Position numbers and translations under genes: made by a program | Notes under the pieces: model-generated | What the model was told of the DNA's origin: nothing | Database searches by the model: none | Seen by the model: the letters and a program-made list of their open reading frames with translations, nothing else | Shown here: one piece after another, positions 49,234 to 59,916 of the stretch | Layout of the letters: the number at the start of each line of letters is the position of its first letter | Numbering within the stretch: position 1 is the stretch's first letter | NCBI GenBank assembly: GCA_003024175.1 | Contig: MDYQ01000176.1 | Location: 1-64,000, forward strand | Source: Planoprotostelium fungivorum | Taxonomy: Eukaryota; Evosea; Variosea; Cavosteliida; Cavosteliaceae | Direction: 5' to 3' | Length of the DNA: 64,000 nt

Positions 49234-49500
49234 ATCTTCTCGGCTTTTTAAAGCTTAGATCAAGGTAGGGTCGCGATTTCTCTTCACCACATCACATCAT
49301 CATCACCCATCAGCATTTCTGACTCGAAAACAGTGTAGTATCTGTTCTTATCAGTTTAGTCGACTGATAGCCCTGGGTACTCCAGGGCATCCGACTAAAT
49401 TAATTTTTCTCACGGGTGAGAGGATCAACACCGGAGCTTGCGAAGGTGCCTCTTACACGGATGAATTCAGCATTGCACTGAAGCTGACTTTCGTCCACCG
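49234..49500 (+). ncRNA. U2 spliceosomal snRNA, interrupted by a 69-nt GT-AG intron-like segment
   Basis: U2 pairs with the intron branch site. The 5' end carries TTCTCGGCTTT and GCTTAGATCAAG (stem I region). The next conserved block, TGTAGTATCTGTTCTTATCA, starts only at 49334. Removing 49265-49333 joins ATCAAG to TGTAGTA, recreating the near-universal GATCAAGTGTAGTATCTGTT, which includes the GTAGTA branch-site recognition core. Downstream, stem IIa (TATCAG/CTGATA) and stem IIb (CCCTGG GTACT CCAGGG) form perfectly. The Sm site is AATTTTT, and a small hairpin CTCAC/GTGAG follows it. GGAGCTTGC matches animal U2, and the last stem-loop contains ATTGCA. Spliced length would be about 198 nt, normal for U2. 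The 5' and 3' ends are estimates. Confidence 0.9.
49265..49333 (+). other. Putative mRNA-type intron inside the U2 snRNA gene
   Basis: It begins GTAGGG and ends AAACAG. A TCTGAC near 49317 could act as branch site, about 13 nt before the AG. Length is 69 nt, slightly longer than the 40-50 nt introns of neighbouring genes. Its removal restores the U2 core without a single base left over. Confidence 0.8.
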
Positions 49501-50611
49501 TTCAAATAATCAAAAGACACGAAAAAGTTCGATAATCGTAGAAAAACGATATAACGCACAAACAACGATGAAAAATACTCGTGGCAGCAGAGGGTGAGTG
49601 ATGATCGAGATGAAGTGATCGGTGACAGATGAGCTCATTAGAAGAGGTGAGAGATGGACAGTCTGATCTATGAAGATTGTGAGAGTCATGATGGGTGGAT
49701 TTGCATGATCGGATGCTTTCATCTGTGATCGATGAACATCCGAGAGAATCTGATGTTGGGTTCAATACACGACGAGGAAATGATTACAATAAATTCTCGT
49801 GTATCGATCTTTGCTCTGTCTGCACATCACGTTGTGTGACTCTTGCCGATCGTGAGATGATCATCCATCTGTTCGAGACTGCACTGGTCGTCACGTCGAT
49901 GTTTGATGTGGAGTGATGAATCAAATCTCGACTGGATGCATGAATTGGGGAGGGTCGACGAGCACATCTTTGTCGTCGTCTCCATCTCCTTTAGATGTGC
50001 GAGACGCGATCGCGATAGTGACGATGATGACAAACGAGACATTCACGTGGTCGCTGGAGTTTGACAGGATTAGACACCAATGTCGATCAACACTGATGAC
50101 AAACATTCATCACATGTGATTTCTAAACGGTGATCGGGGATAAGATGAAGGATGATGATTTCCGTCTTTCAGAGAATGAAGCTTCATCCATGTAGTCAAG
50201 CTATCGTATGAGTGATTCTCCCACTCATGCGGGTCAATGTAAACCTCTCTGTCCACTCTCCATATGTCGTCGATCACTTCATCTCGATCGTTCAATCGCT
50301 TAAGACGAATATGGAGTGAGGAGCAATGACGCACGATGGCGGCGGTCGTAGCTGGTGAACTTTCTCTTCTTCACCTCACGATCGTCAACCGCCTCTCATC
50401 TGGATCAGCTCGGCAAACAGCTAGCAACGCAAGAGAAGAGACGTGATCGTGAGCACTCACCACCACGACGAGAAACCAAGAATCAAATTAGATTCTAAAG
50501 CATTATTACTCAGTCCCTCGGATAGATATCTAGGCTCAACGGAATGCTTGTGCCTGTTCCTGGGAATCTTCCAAAGCGTAAATCAGGTAAGAGATTAAGT
50601 TAAAAGGTGAC
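49501..50611. other. Gene-poor stretch
   Basis: Several short open frames. The better ones are a 67-residue plus ORF at about 49916-50119 (contains DAIAIVTMMTNETFTWSLEF) and a minus-strand exon-like frame at 50110-50385. None has a recognisable domain. Confidence 0.35.
50110..50385 (-). CDS. Possible exon of an unrecognised protein
   Basis: The minus frame reads CSSLHIRLKRLNDRDEVIDD, then WRVDREVYIDPHEWENHSY and TTWMKLHSLKDG, with amphipathic, protein-like composition. It has no ATG of its own at a sensible position. Either it is a terminal exon of a gene whose other exons I cannot find, or it is chance. Confidence 0.3.
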
Positions 50612-50670
50612 GTGTGATGCCTCCGCGGGATCAGAGACTCTGGAGCAGTGATCCCGCGGAGGCATCACAC
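50612..50670. repeat. Perfect 22-bp inverted repeat (hairpin, 15-nt loop)
   Basis: Arms 50612-50633 and 50649-50670 are exact reverse complements (GTGTGATGCCTCCGCGGGAT plus CA on the left arm) around a 15-nt loop. It lies in the spacer between U2 and the homeodomain gene. The stem is GC-rich and has no mismatch, the size of a small-RNA precursor hairpin. No promoter is recognised. Confidence 0.75.
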
Positions 50671-50844
50671 GAGAGAATGGTCCTCATCTCATGGTCGTTC
50701 CTGACAGAAACAGACGATGACCATCATTAACAAGACTCTTTATGTACATTTTCTTCTATGGTGATGGTTTGTTCCGTTTCAACTTTCGTACTAGCAGTGA
50801 CCGAGGACGTTGACCTGTCCTGCGAGATGCATCAGTTCACCATT

Positions 50845-51658
50845 TCATGATGTTCCATCGTCTACCTTATTTTCTGTCCCTTTCCATTTGGCTCTGCGAT
50901 TCTGGAACCATATCTGCACCTTTCTCGGTGTCGTCTGTAGCGTCTCCGCCAATTGTTTTCTCGCCTTGACCGATGGATACGGACATGATTGGAAGACGAT
51001 CTCCAGGCTTTCCTTCTGCAATTTGGGGATGTTCTGTCGTTTCCTCAAGTTACACGTAGAAACGGGTATGTCTATGGTCAGTTGCCGGTAGGAAGAGTTA
51101 TCATCTGATACGAATGTGAGGCGACGAAAAAAGAGGAGAGATGGAGATTACCTGAGGGACTGCGGGTGTCGCTATCGTCTTCCGGAGAGAGAGGCGGCGA
51201 TGGAGTCTGATCTGCTCCATCATTCAACATGACGGGGAGTACTTGGGAGTCTCCGCCCATCCAGTGATTAGTCTGTTCTAAAACCGAAACGAGCGGTGGC
51301 AGCTGTTGTGCTTGTGGCGAGGTCCTACGAAAATTTACGTTGTCTTCTAAAGAGGTCGGATGATACTCCAATTGACTCCTGACAGTCTCTAAGAGGACGT
51401 GAAGGTCAGCCATCTGGTGAAAGTTAAAAGATATAAGAGTGGTCAAAGAACCTACCGATTGAAGGAGAGTCCTCTTCAGTCCCTCATGTTCAACGTACGA
51501 GATGTTTCCTGCTGCGCAAGAGATAACGTGGAATGCCTGCAGCCATCCTTTAGCATCCATCTTATATCTTAGGACGTCACCCTCTGAAAACAAGAATCGA
51601 TATTCATCCACTGGGCCGGGGACCTTACTCCAAGATGATCACTCGACCCTTGCATCAT
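50845..51658 (-). CDS. Homeodomain transcription factor
   Basis: It starts MMQGSSDHLG at 51658. After an intron (GTAAGG to CAGAG) the frame continues GDVLRYKMDAKGWLQAFHVI, SYVEHEGLKRTLLQSVG and a helical segment HQMADLHVLLETVRSQLEYH. A Pro/Ser/acidic region (TPSPPLSPEDDSDTRSPSG) may serve activation or regulation. The C-terminal homeodomain runs from LRKRQNIPKLQKESLEIVF through YPSVKARKQLAETLQ to VQIWFQNRRAKWKG, with the full WFQNRR recognition helix, and the stop is at 50845. This is a typical (non-TALE, 60-residue) homeodomain, unlike the two divergent ones at 12.6-13.1 kb. The conserved-looking N-terminal block is not one I can name. Confidence 0.85.
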
Positions 51659-52032
51659 CTTCTCTCGGTGCTTTTATGGCTCTGCCCTTTTTTGCAACTT
51701 GGATTGCTATCGCTATTGCAGTGAGACGATGCACTTCAAACCCTGACGCTAAGGAGTATTAAGTGCGGGTTTATTTTCAATCCTCCAGCCACTTTAAGCA
51801 AGTAACGAGTACTCGGGATTTATCTGAGGATGCCATCAACCCTTCAAAGACGTACTACTTTGCGTGATGTTGTGCTTGTTTGATAGAGGGTGGAACGTGA
51901 GACGGGAAGTAGAACCGAGCGCTCATTTCGGCGTACACACGAGTTTTATCTCATCCGTAGCCACGGTGTCGCCACGACGACCAAATCGATCTGCCGGCCC
52001 ACGAGAGGTGATATCTAGAGAGTTGCCCACGC
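51659..52032. other. Intergenic spacer
   Basis: About 370 bp upstream of the homeodomain gene and downstream of the RasGEF stop; no gene seen. Confidence 0.4.
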
Positions 52033-55000
52033 TCATGTGCCAGATGAGAGGAAGCCGGTAGCCTTCTTGAAGAGACGCAGGCGACTGTGGGTGAGGGTCA
52101 GCCTTCCATCGTCTCTCTCTTCTCTTGCTTCGTAACGCAGGCTGAGCTTGTAAAGCTCCTTCTCAGAACAAGCCGGAAGATCGATGAGAAAGCTGTATAG
52201 GGGTTCTACTCTTGGGAAATCGTACGGAATCTGTTTTTACAACTCAGATGAGATATGAATATGAATTAGAACGTGGAATATGAATTAGAACGTGGAACAC
52301 GAATGTGAATAGGAAAGAGGGATAGGAACAAGAATTAATAAGCGAAAAGGAGAATGGAAATTGTGCGAAGATCTCTACCTGCTGATAACTCGTCAATTCA
52401 GCTATAGATTGGTGGAGTAATTCCAACTTCTGATAGTTGATGGAACCTTCTTTCGTCTTGTCTGGATTACCCTCGTCGATGAAAGTTAGATCAGACAGGT
52501 ACGTCCCACTACATCAATCAGCGTGACGTACGATGACGTCATCCAATCACATGTAGGGCAGAATGGGTCCAGAAGATCTCTTCAGCTGGGTGCGGTAGGC
52601 GCTGTACGACTTGCTCGGTGACATCAATTTCTCCAGGGACTTGAACAGCTGGAAGGTTCAACGGATGTTGATTCGTCGACACTTCACCTCCTTCTCTGCG
52701 GTCGAGACTTCTTCGAACGTTTTCTTCAGCCTCAATATGGCCGACATATTTAAACCAGCGACGAAACCCATCAGTGTGTTGTAATTGTTCAAGTTTTTCA
52801 ATATCTACGTAGCGTCAGATGTCTCACGTTCTGTACAGAATATTGACGTCACCTCCGCAATAGCGATGAGCTTTGTCACGACTTTGACTCTGTCGTGAAC
52901 GTTTTCGTTCTCCAGAATGATCGTGGCGATCCAAAACGAAATCTTGTTCGCTCGGTTGATCATTCTCAATACGTTCGGTGACTTGTACCTGCTCACGTCA
53001 CTCTCTCGTTCACATTTCTATTTCACCTCAGGCGTGAACGATTCCACGACTGATTGATGAGCTCTGCCGGTTCTACGGAGAAGAAGATCTGTTGATCGAT
53101 GATGGTCAATTGACGGGCGATCTCTGTCTCTGATAAAGCCAAGAAGAAGGTGCACATGTTGTGACCCTCTAGATCGTGAACGAAGATCTGCAAAAGTGAG
53201 ATCTAGATCTGCGCGGGAGATTTGGATTTCAAATTCACCTGCGGTGGCGGGAAGCTCTCCCGATACGATTGGTACCTCTGTTGGACCTACCCGCGTCAGA
53301 TGGAAATCTCGCGTAGATCTCCCACCCTCTTCTCGATCAGATCCTCCAACGCCTTACCCCAAGCTCCGTATTCAGGGATAACGTGCTGGTGAATGAATTG
53401 GATCGTAAACTGCAGTTGCTGCTCGCCAAAATCGTTGAATCTGTTTTCCAGCCAATATTTGAGAACGATGCTGACCCGATGCTGAATGGTCCTCAGTCTC
53501 TTTGACGAATTCTGATTCGTCAATTTCTCCGGTCCTTGGAACCTGTGACGTCATCACGATGTCGTCCTCCGCGGCGGTGCGTATCGTACTCACCTCTGTG
53601 ATAGTTTGTGCAGGAGTTGAGTGGAGGTGGTGAAGGACTCGTAGGTGGAGAGGAAGATTTTCATGAAGCTCTCGTCGATCGTTTCGTCTGTCGTCAAGTG
53701 TTCTACCATCTTGTTCAGCGTTCCCGATTTGAAGCAGAGGGGGCTGGCTGGGCCGTGTCAGATTTCCCGCCCAATTTGAATTTCGAACGTCACCTTCGAG
53801 AGTGACGGACAGCCTCCGCATCCGTGGAGAGTGTGTCGTGGGTTCTCCAGTTTCCAGTGAAATTTCGTCCCAAAACGGAACGTCTTCTTCTTCTCCCACC
53901 TCTTGGTCCTTCAAGATGTCGACCTGGAATTTTAATCTATTTACGATCCATCTACAACGCTCACCTCTACGTCGATGACGTCCTTGTCTTTGCTGTGGCC
54001 CGACGTACTGATTACGTAACGTGAAGATTCGACGAGATCCATGATATTCTCTTTCGATACAATGGCCGATTGGATCATTCCCATCATCAGCACGATGGTC
54101 GTACGTACCTTACGTCAGAAAATTCCCGGAAGATTCTCACCTTGGTCGGTGCGTCGAGCGATCCCAGCACGGCGCTCAAGAGCGACATCATCTGCGAAAA
54201 TATGGCGCAGAATTCAGTCGAGGTGTGGGCCATGTTACCCTTCAAGAAATTCGTCACTGCCACGGAAGAATTATCCGTCGTTGTAGTGGCTGCAGCGATG
54301 ACGTAATCGATCAATCTACCACGATTGGGACTGTTGGCAAGAGCTTGTTCTTCCGATTGCGTGCACGAATTACCGTAAGGGCATTTGCTGACGCTGGCGA
54401 TCTGTGAAATTTCAGTGAAATGTACGGTGATGACGTCATCATCACCTCGGTGCAGATGTCGATGCTCTTCTTGATCTCGTGGGACAATTGCTGTGACGAT
54501 TGAATTTCCAGGAAATTTCGATCTACAATCACCTTTCCGCTGTCGACGAGATTCTTGATGTCGATGGAGACGTCGAAAAAACTCTCGAAGGCGATCCGGA
54601 TAAATTGGCTGGCCGTTCGCTCTGTCTACAATCAGCCAGAAATTTAATTTTCCGGACTCACCCAGGTCTTTCACGTTGCTGACGATGTCATCGGATAATT
54701 TCGAAAACTCCTTCGCCATTTCGCGGGGGCTCTTGGGAAACGCCTGGGACAGACGTACGAACGGTCGGTGGTTACGTATGACACGGTGGTGATGGTTGTC
54801 CACGGCATCGCTGTCGATCGAATTGTTGTCTTCGTCTGTGTCCGTGACATTGTTCCTGTTGCCACAGTGAGACGATCATCAAGAGATTTCTCTCACTTTT
54901 CCGTGACTTCTCGGATGGCATCACGGATCTCCCCCTGGATCATCTACAACGATGAATATTAGAGAAAGAATAAAATGGAATAAGTGATGAGAAGACGAAG

Positions 55001-57438
55001 AGACGAACAAATATCTCACTTCGATCAAAATCTTTGACGTTCTACCCCTTCCTTCCTCTTCGAGAGATTTGTAGATGCGAGTCGCAGCCGTTCTCACCAT
55101 GGCCTCGAAATCGGTGGTGATAGCGTTCGAATTCATCGTTGTAGATTGGTTCAAGGGAGAAGACGTAGTCGAATGACCGGGTGAGGTCACGTGATCCAAG
55201 TGGACCGACTCCAAGACGGAGACCTGCGATCAGTCAGTTCTACCAGAAAATCGGATGAAATTTCGTATTACGTCACGAGGTGAAGGAGATTTCTGCATGG
55301 GAGAGAAATCGTCTTCTTTCAAGTGAGGTAGAGTCTTTGATGTCATAGAGCCTTTCCTTCCTTCTTTCTTTGCCACCTTTGTGGGTCAGCTCGGAGGTGA
55401 GAAATGGCAATCACCTTCTTCGCCTTCTTCTCGGCCTCTTTGGCATTTTTTTCCGCCTCACGGGCGGCCTTCTTCTCTGCCTCTCTCGACGCCTTTTTCT
55501 CTGCTTCTTTCGATGCCTTTTTCTCTGCCTTCTCCTTCTTCAGATCATCCTTGTCACTCGATCTCGTCTGTACCACCTCAGCTCAAAATTTCCAAGAAAT
55601 TTCTCAGAAATCTCACGTGAACGGGAGGCGAAAACTCCGGTGAAAGTGCGTTGACCGCCGACATATTGAGCATGGGTATACCTTTCGTCTGAAACGATTC
55701 AATCTACAACTCTGTAGATCGACTCACATTCGTATTCTTGTCCATGATTTCTTTCCTCTTTTCGGACAATCTCTTCTCGATCTTGTCTCTCTCTTGGATC
55801 CTCGAAGTGCTACCTCTCAATAGAAGATCCTTCGCTACGCTGCTGTCCACCGTTTGAATCCGTGGGCTGCCCGGCTCCATCTGTCATGATTCAGACATTT
55901 TTCCTCATGTGAAACTTCGAGGAGATTTACCATGGAATCGTCACGCAGGGCGATGGACCTTCTGTTTCCTACGGGGAGTCCGGTCATCTTGCCGTAGGTC
56001 TGTTCGATCATGGGTTTGTTACTCGGGCTCACTACAACGAGTCATTTCTCCATCCACAACGAGCCACTCACGGATGACCGGCGGAGTCGTCGGAGTTTCT
56101 TCGAGGAGCTCTTGCTCTTCGTTGGCCTGAGATTTCGTCGGGATTTCACTTACACTACCACATCTCACCTCGATGACGGACTGCTTGAGGTTTCGCAGCG
56201 AGTGAACTGCTCCATTGATAGCAGCAGCGAATTTTTCTGCCGCAATGTGGAGGTGCTGCTGAAACAGTTCATCACCTGGTGTCTTGTACAAAATTTTCGA
56301 CGAAGATATAACACCGATGGTCGCCTCTCTCAACCTATCGGTGAAAATTCAGTCGAAATTCCATCTACAACGTTGTAGACTCACGTGAAAGCGGCTTCGT
56401 TGAGACGGAAGGACCTGACGGTGATGAGCAGATCGGTCGCGTGTTTCGTGCAGGTTCGTATGGAGGAGACGAATTCGTTGGCCTCCTTCTTTTCGTATTG
56501 CAGGGCACACTCTTTCAATCGGTCGAGAGCCATCAAGGCCATCTTTGCATTGTTGAACGCTTGTGTGACCTGTGACGAACATTAAAATCGAGGAAAAGAT
56601 GAGTGTTGACATTTTATTTCGTATTTCACTGTGAATGGATGATGATGCAGGATGACAGAGACACTCACCTCTTCTTCGGGTATGATGTCTTCGACGATGG
56701 CAGGTGATTGTAGAATGTCTCTCGAGCTGTCATCTTGTTGCATGAGTAAGGCAGGTGCGGCGATGGTGAAGGCTGATGAAAGTCTTCAGACGAGATCAGA
56801 TCGATGTTCATCTCACTCGATGAACTGTTCTTTGTGGAGGAACCTCCGCTCCTGGGTGTTCGCATGGACCTGGGTGTCTCGTTGTGGGAGATGATACTCT
56901 CCGAGATGAAAATGAGCTGACGAAGACATTCTGCCACAGAAACGCAAGAGTTGCTGAGTTTCTGTTTGGTCAAGAAATCGAATGGGTTGGCCAAACTGTT
57001 CTGCAAAGCTGCATCAGTGAATGTATTAACGGTGATGCGTTTGACAGAGAATTTCGAACGAAATGGACGTTAGAAACAGTCGTAGAATTATATCAAGTGT
57101 TCATGTATCTCTACGATCTAATGACTACGAACCTCTCCAGCGGCAACCAGATCGGCAACTGCAGTTCGTGTCGTCTGGACGGAATTGTGTAGGAATTGGT
57201 AATCGTTCGCTCCCAATGAATTTACAAACGATTGAAGATGGTCGATGCTGTCTATGACTCGCCTAAAATTGGCGTCTAACGTCTCTAATGTGAAAGGCGC
57301 CTCGTCGGTAGAGATAAGGAAAATGAGGCCACGTGCGTCTAGCAGTACTCGCTTGCAATGATCTCTCAACTGATCGTTCTCCCTGACCATAGGAGAAGAC
57401 TCAATTGCGGGTGACAGCGTCACCGCCGCATCTTGCAT
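52033..57438 (-). CDS. Ras guanine nucleotide exchange factor with a long helical N-terminal region
   Basis: Activates Ras-type GTPases by GDP release. The probable start is MQDAAVTLSPAIESSP at 57438. The N-terminal third is helical and reminiscent of vinculin/talin-type bundles (VRENDQLRDHCKRVLLDARG, then FNNAKMALMALDRLKECALQ, LREATIGVISSSKILY, then EKFAAAINGAVHSLRNLKQS). A charged helix of repeated EAEKKA units follows (about 55420-55545), and further helical segments (AMVRTAATRIYKSLEEEGRG, KEFSKLSDDIVSNVKDLGES). The RasGEF N domain is RLRTIQHRVSIVLKYWLENR, with FTIQFIHQHVIPEYG. The catalytic RasGEF domain is MINRANKISFWIATIILENE, RVKVVTKLIAIAE, LNNYNTLMGFVAGLN, AILRLKKTFEEV, YLSDLTFIDEGNPD and LYSFLIDLP. 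The stop is at 52033. There are more than 20 short introns, many with intron-palindrome copies. Confidence 0.85.
55703..55718. repeat. Intron near-palindrome, RasGEF gene
   Basis: TCTACAACTCTGTAGA, two central mismatches, in an intron starting GTGAGTCG. Confidence 0.7.
56364..56379. repeat. Intron palindrome, RasGEF gene
   Basis: TCTACAACGTTGTAGA, perfect. It directly follows GTGAG of a 50-nt intron, with the same first 20 bases as the HAM1-like intron at 30047. Confidence 0.8.
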
Positions 57439-57511
57439 GTTGCTCTTTGTCTGAAAAGATATTCTTCCGTGGGACCATGCGTGGGGCAGGAAATAATAAT
57501 AATACGAGGCT

Positions 57512-57527
57512 TCTACAACGCTGTAGA
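57512..57527. repeat. Near-palindrome upstream of the RasGEF start
   Basis: TCTACAACGCTGTAGA, between the fucose mutarotase stop and the RasGEF ATG, possibly in a 5' UTR intron. Confidence 0.65.
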
Positions 57528-57567
57528 TCTGATCATCAATCACAATGAAAGATCCCAGTCAGGGAGC

Positions 57568-58113
57568 TCATTCTTTACTAGTCACCACGCCTTTCTTCAA
57601 TATCAAGTTTGCGTATACAGCTCGTTCACTCGTGGCGACGACGGCAAATGCCTTCTTTGCTCTCTCGTAAAATGCATCGCGGCTGATCGGAGTCAACTTC
57701 ACGTAGCACTCGTCCGTTTTGAGAGACTGCATCACGATCAGATCAGATGTCCAGGGCGATGTATAGATCTCCACCTCATCGAACGATGTCCAAATGTCGG
57801 GTCGTCCGTCCTTGAATTTTGCTTTGTCTCCCGGTGTAGGATCCATAACCACTGCGTGATCGTCCACGTATGGATCGATGGGAAAGAACCGAATGATGGA
57901 GTTCAACAAGGAGGTGACGCCGTCACCGTCTGCACGGATTAAGAGGCGCGTCGCACAACTGGCTGAAGGGAAGTTTCCATCAGCGAGAACGATCTCGTCC
58001 CCGTGACCCATACCTGACGAAATCAACGACGATTCGATTGGACGTGGCTTACTCATCAAGGCGTGAAAGAGCTCTGGAGACAGATTGGATGGAATTCCTT
58101 TCAACATTACCAT
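57568..58113 (-). CDS. Fucose mutarotase (FucU/RbsD family)
   Basis: Interconverts the alpha and beta anomers of fucose (or a related sugar). It has two exons, 58053-58113 and 57568-58013, joined by a 39-nt intron, giving 168 residues. It begins MVMLKGIPSNLSPELFHALM, runs through the splice into SMGHGDEIVLADGNFPS with the active-site His and Asp residues of the family, then LLIRADGDGVTSLLNSI and FFPIDPYVDDHAVVM. The C-terminal block DAFYERAKKAFAVVATSERA and YANLILKKGVV is nearly the bacterial FucU signature. Length is close to human FUOM and somewhat longer than bacterial FucU (about 140). The ancestral eukaryotic gene is a sufficient explanation; transfer is not needed. Confidence 0.93.
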   Translation of the reverse strand: MVMLKGIPSNLSPELFHALMSKPRPIESSLISSGMGHGDEIVLADGNFPSASCATRLLIRADGDGVTSLLNSIIRFFPIDPYVDDHAVVMDPTPGDKAKFKDGRPDIWTSFDEVEIYTSPWTSDLIVMQSLKTDECYVKLTPISRDAFYERAKKAFAVVATSERAVYANLILKKGVVTSKE

Positions 58114-58223
58114 GATGATGTACTTCTACTCGTTGTGTTCGTGAAATGATGAACAGATCGTTTCGGCATCATTTTACAAACACGTCTGTCATTTCCAACA
58201 ACATCACACATCACATTCTTCAT

Positions 58224-59810
58224 TCACATCTGTTTCTCTCTCTCAGCCCAGAAGGTGCCAGCGGTAGATCCTTGCGAAACATATCCACTGAACCGCTGAT
58301 ACAACTCGTGGCCCTCTACCTCATCCACTTGTCCGATGATGGAGTACTGTCCCCTCTCTTCCTCTCGATTCGGATCGCTGAACGCCATGGCGATCATGTC
58401 ATCCCAGATCACTCCGACGGCCGTCTGATCGAACGATGATCCCACCACCAGCCTACCCATGAACCCTGATGACGTCATCCAATGTACGTACCGTACGTTT
58501 CATGTCCCACCGGAAGAATTGGGGTAAGGTGTGATCTTGAGTCGATAGCTGGTCGGCTCGTCTCCCAAAGTGTGTACGTTCAGAATCCACTGACCAGCGA
58601 ATCTGTGCATGTCCCTCACTGTACAGATGAACGGACGAATGATGTCGACATCTCACTCGTGTCGACAATGTTCGTCTGTCGAATGACTTGTAAGATGCTC
58701 TCGTCGCTCATGCTATATTTAGAACACACACCGGTGCCTGAGCTTGTCTGCCATTCTGACATCCAAACCTGTGGGATGAAATAAGGATGGTACGTACGTA
58801 CGTCTATCCACTCACGACGGATGCGTAACCGTGTCTCGTCTGGTTGTAGATGGATACCGTGCGGGTGGGTATGGCGGTGTAACTGATCTGTGGATACGAA
58901 ATGCACATGAAATTTCCCATTACGGGGCAGTGCACTTGAAACATGCCTCCCAAGCCTGATCAGTAGGTCAGTAACTACGCAGTGAATTTTCATCGAGAAT
59001 TCACCGGTTCCGCGGCACTTCATGACTTTGACTTGAGAGTAAGAATCTTCCTCTTCGAGAGATAGAGTTCCGTTCAGTATTCCACCGATTGGTGCTGACA
59101 GGGGATCTTCGGCAACAGCACCTCTCATGAGCCAGTAGACACAGTCACCGTCCAGTTTGATCTCTTTGGAAGATGAGTTGACGTCAGAGTGGATGTTCAC
59201 CGGACAGCTGTCTGAAGGTTTCCCGCCAACCCTTCTGTACGCTCACGTCTTCCATCTGTGATCCCGGAGGAAGTTCGGCCTTTACGATGCGTCAGAATGA
59301 TGGAAGTGATGATGGTGATTGGACTGACTGGATCACCCATTCGTAAAGCTCATCGTCACTGGAATCCTCCAACAAGTTGGTGAGTCTCACTTGGCTCAGT
59401 CTACCGGGGAGATCGTTCACTGGCGTCTTGTCCACCTTTCTATGCACAGGTGAGGTGACATGAGGGTCAACGTATTCACATTTCATCCGTGTCTTTCGCA
59501 GATGGATACCAATTCGATCGTCGAGTGTAATATTTCCTGCATAACTTCTCCCACAGAGTCTCAGAAGTTGCCCACTCGTGAAACGCTTGACAAGAACTCT
59601 GTAGAATGTGAGACGTAAATCATACGATGCATCATTGTGCCATCTGAATACAAACCTGACACTGGTGAAGCGAGAGGGGGTCTAGGTATTCGAAAATATT
59701 GAACCACACTTCGGGTGCTGCATTATCACATCAACATGGAGGTGTGTCGAGACAAATTCACCCAATTCAAGCCAATTGAATTCTTCAATGTGTTGCTCTT
59801 GTTGCATCAT
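58224..59810 (-). CDS. F-box protein
   Basis: It starts MMQQEQHIEEFNWLEL at 59810. An intron ending GCAG leads to APEVWFNIFEYLDPLSLHQC, and after a further intron comes SSCQAFHEWATSETLWEKLC, together a complete F-box (Skp1-binding module of SCF ubiquitin ligases). The substrate-binding part downstream is strand-rich: PPGSQMEDV-like residues, then SSSKEIKLDGDCVYWLMRGA, LNGTLSLEEEDSYSQVKVMK and LPRNGKFHVHFVSTDQLH, and a last exon GRLVVGSSFDQTAVGVIWDD to the stop at 58224. No LRR, WD or kelch repeats are visible; an FBA-like beta sandwich is possible but not shown. Confidence 0.7.
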
Positions 59811-59916
59811 GATGTGATGTTAGTCGGGGAGAAATGTGGTGACGTGAAATTCCGTCTCAAACAACGAATTTATTTACAAATTGTTCTCGTTTTTCTGCAT
59901 CACGAGACAAGGCACG

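Noticed and set aside
55130-55150. GTTGTAGATTGG near 55140 as an intron element
   Set aside because: The minus strand is open here and reads NQSTTMNSNA within a longer coding frame, so it is probably coding.
57568-58113. Fucose mutarotase as a bacterial transfer
   Set aside because: It carries a local-type intron and the family is present in animals and other eukaryotes, so vertical inheritance suffices.
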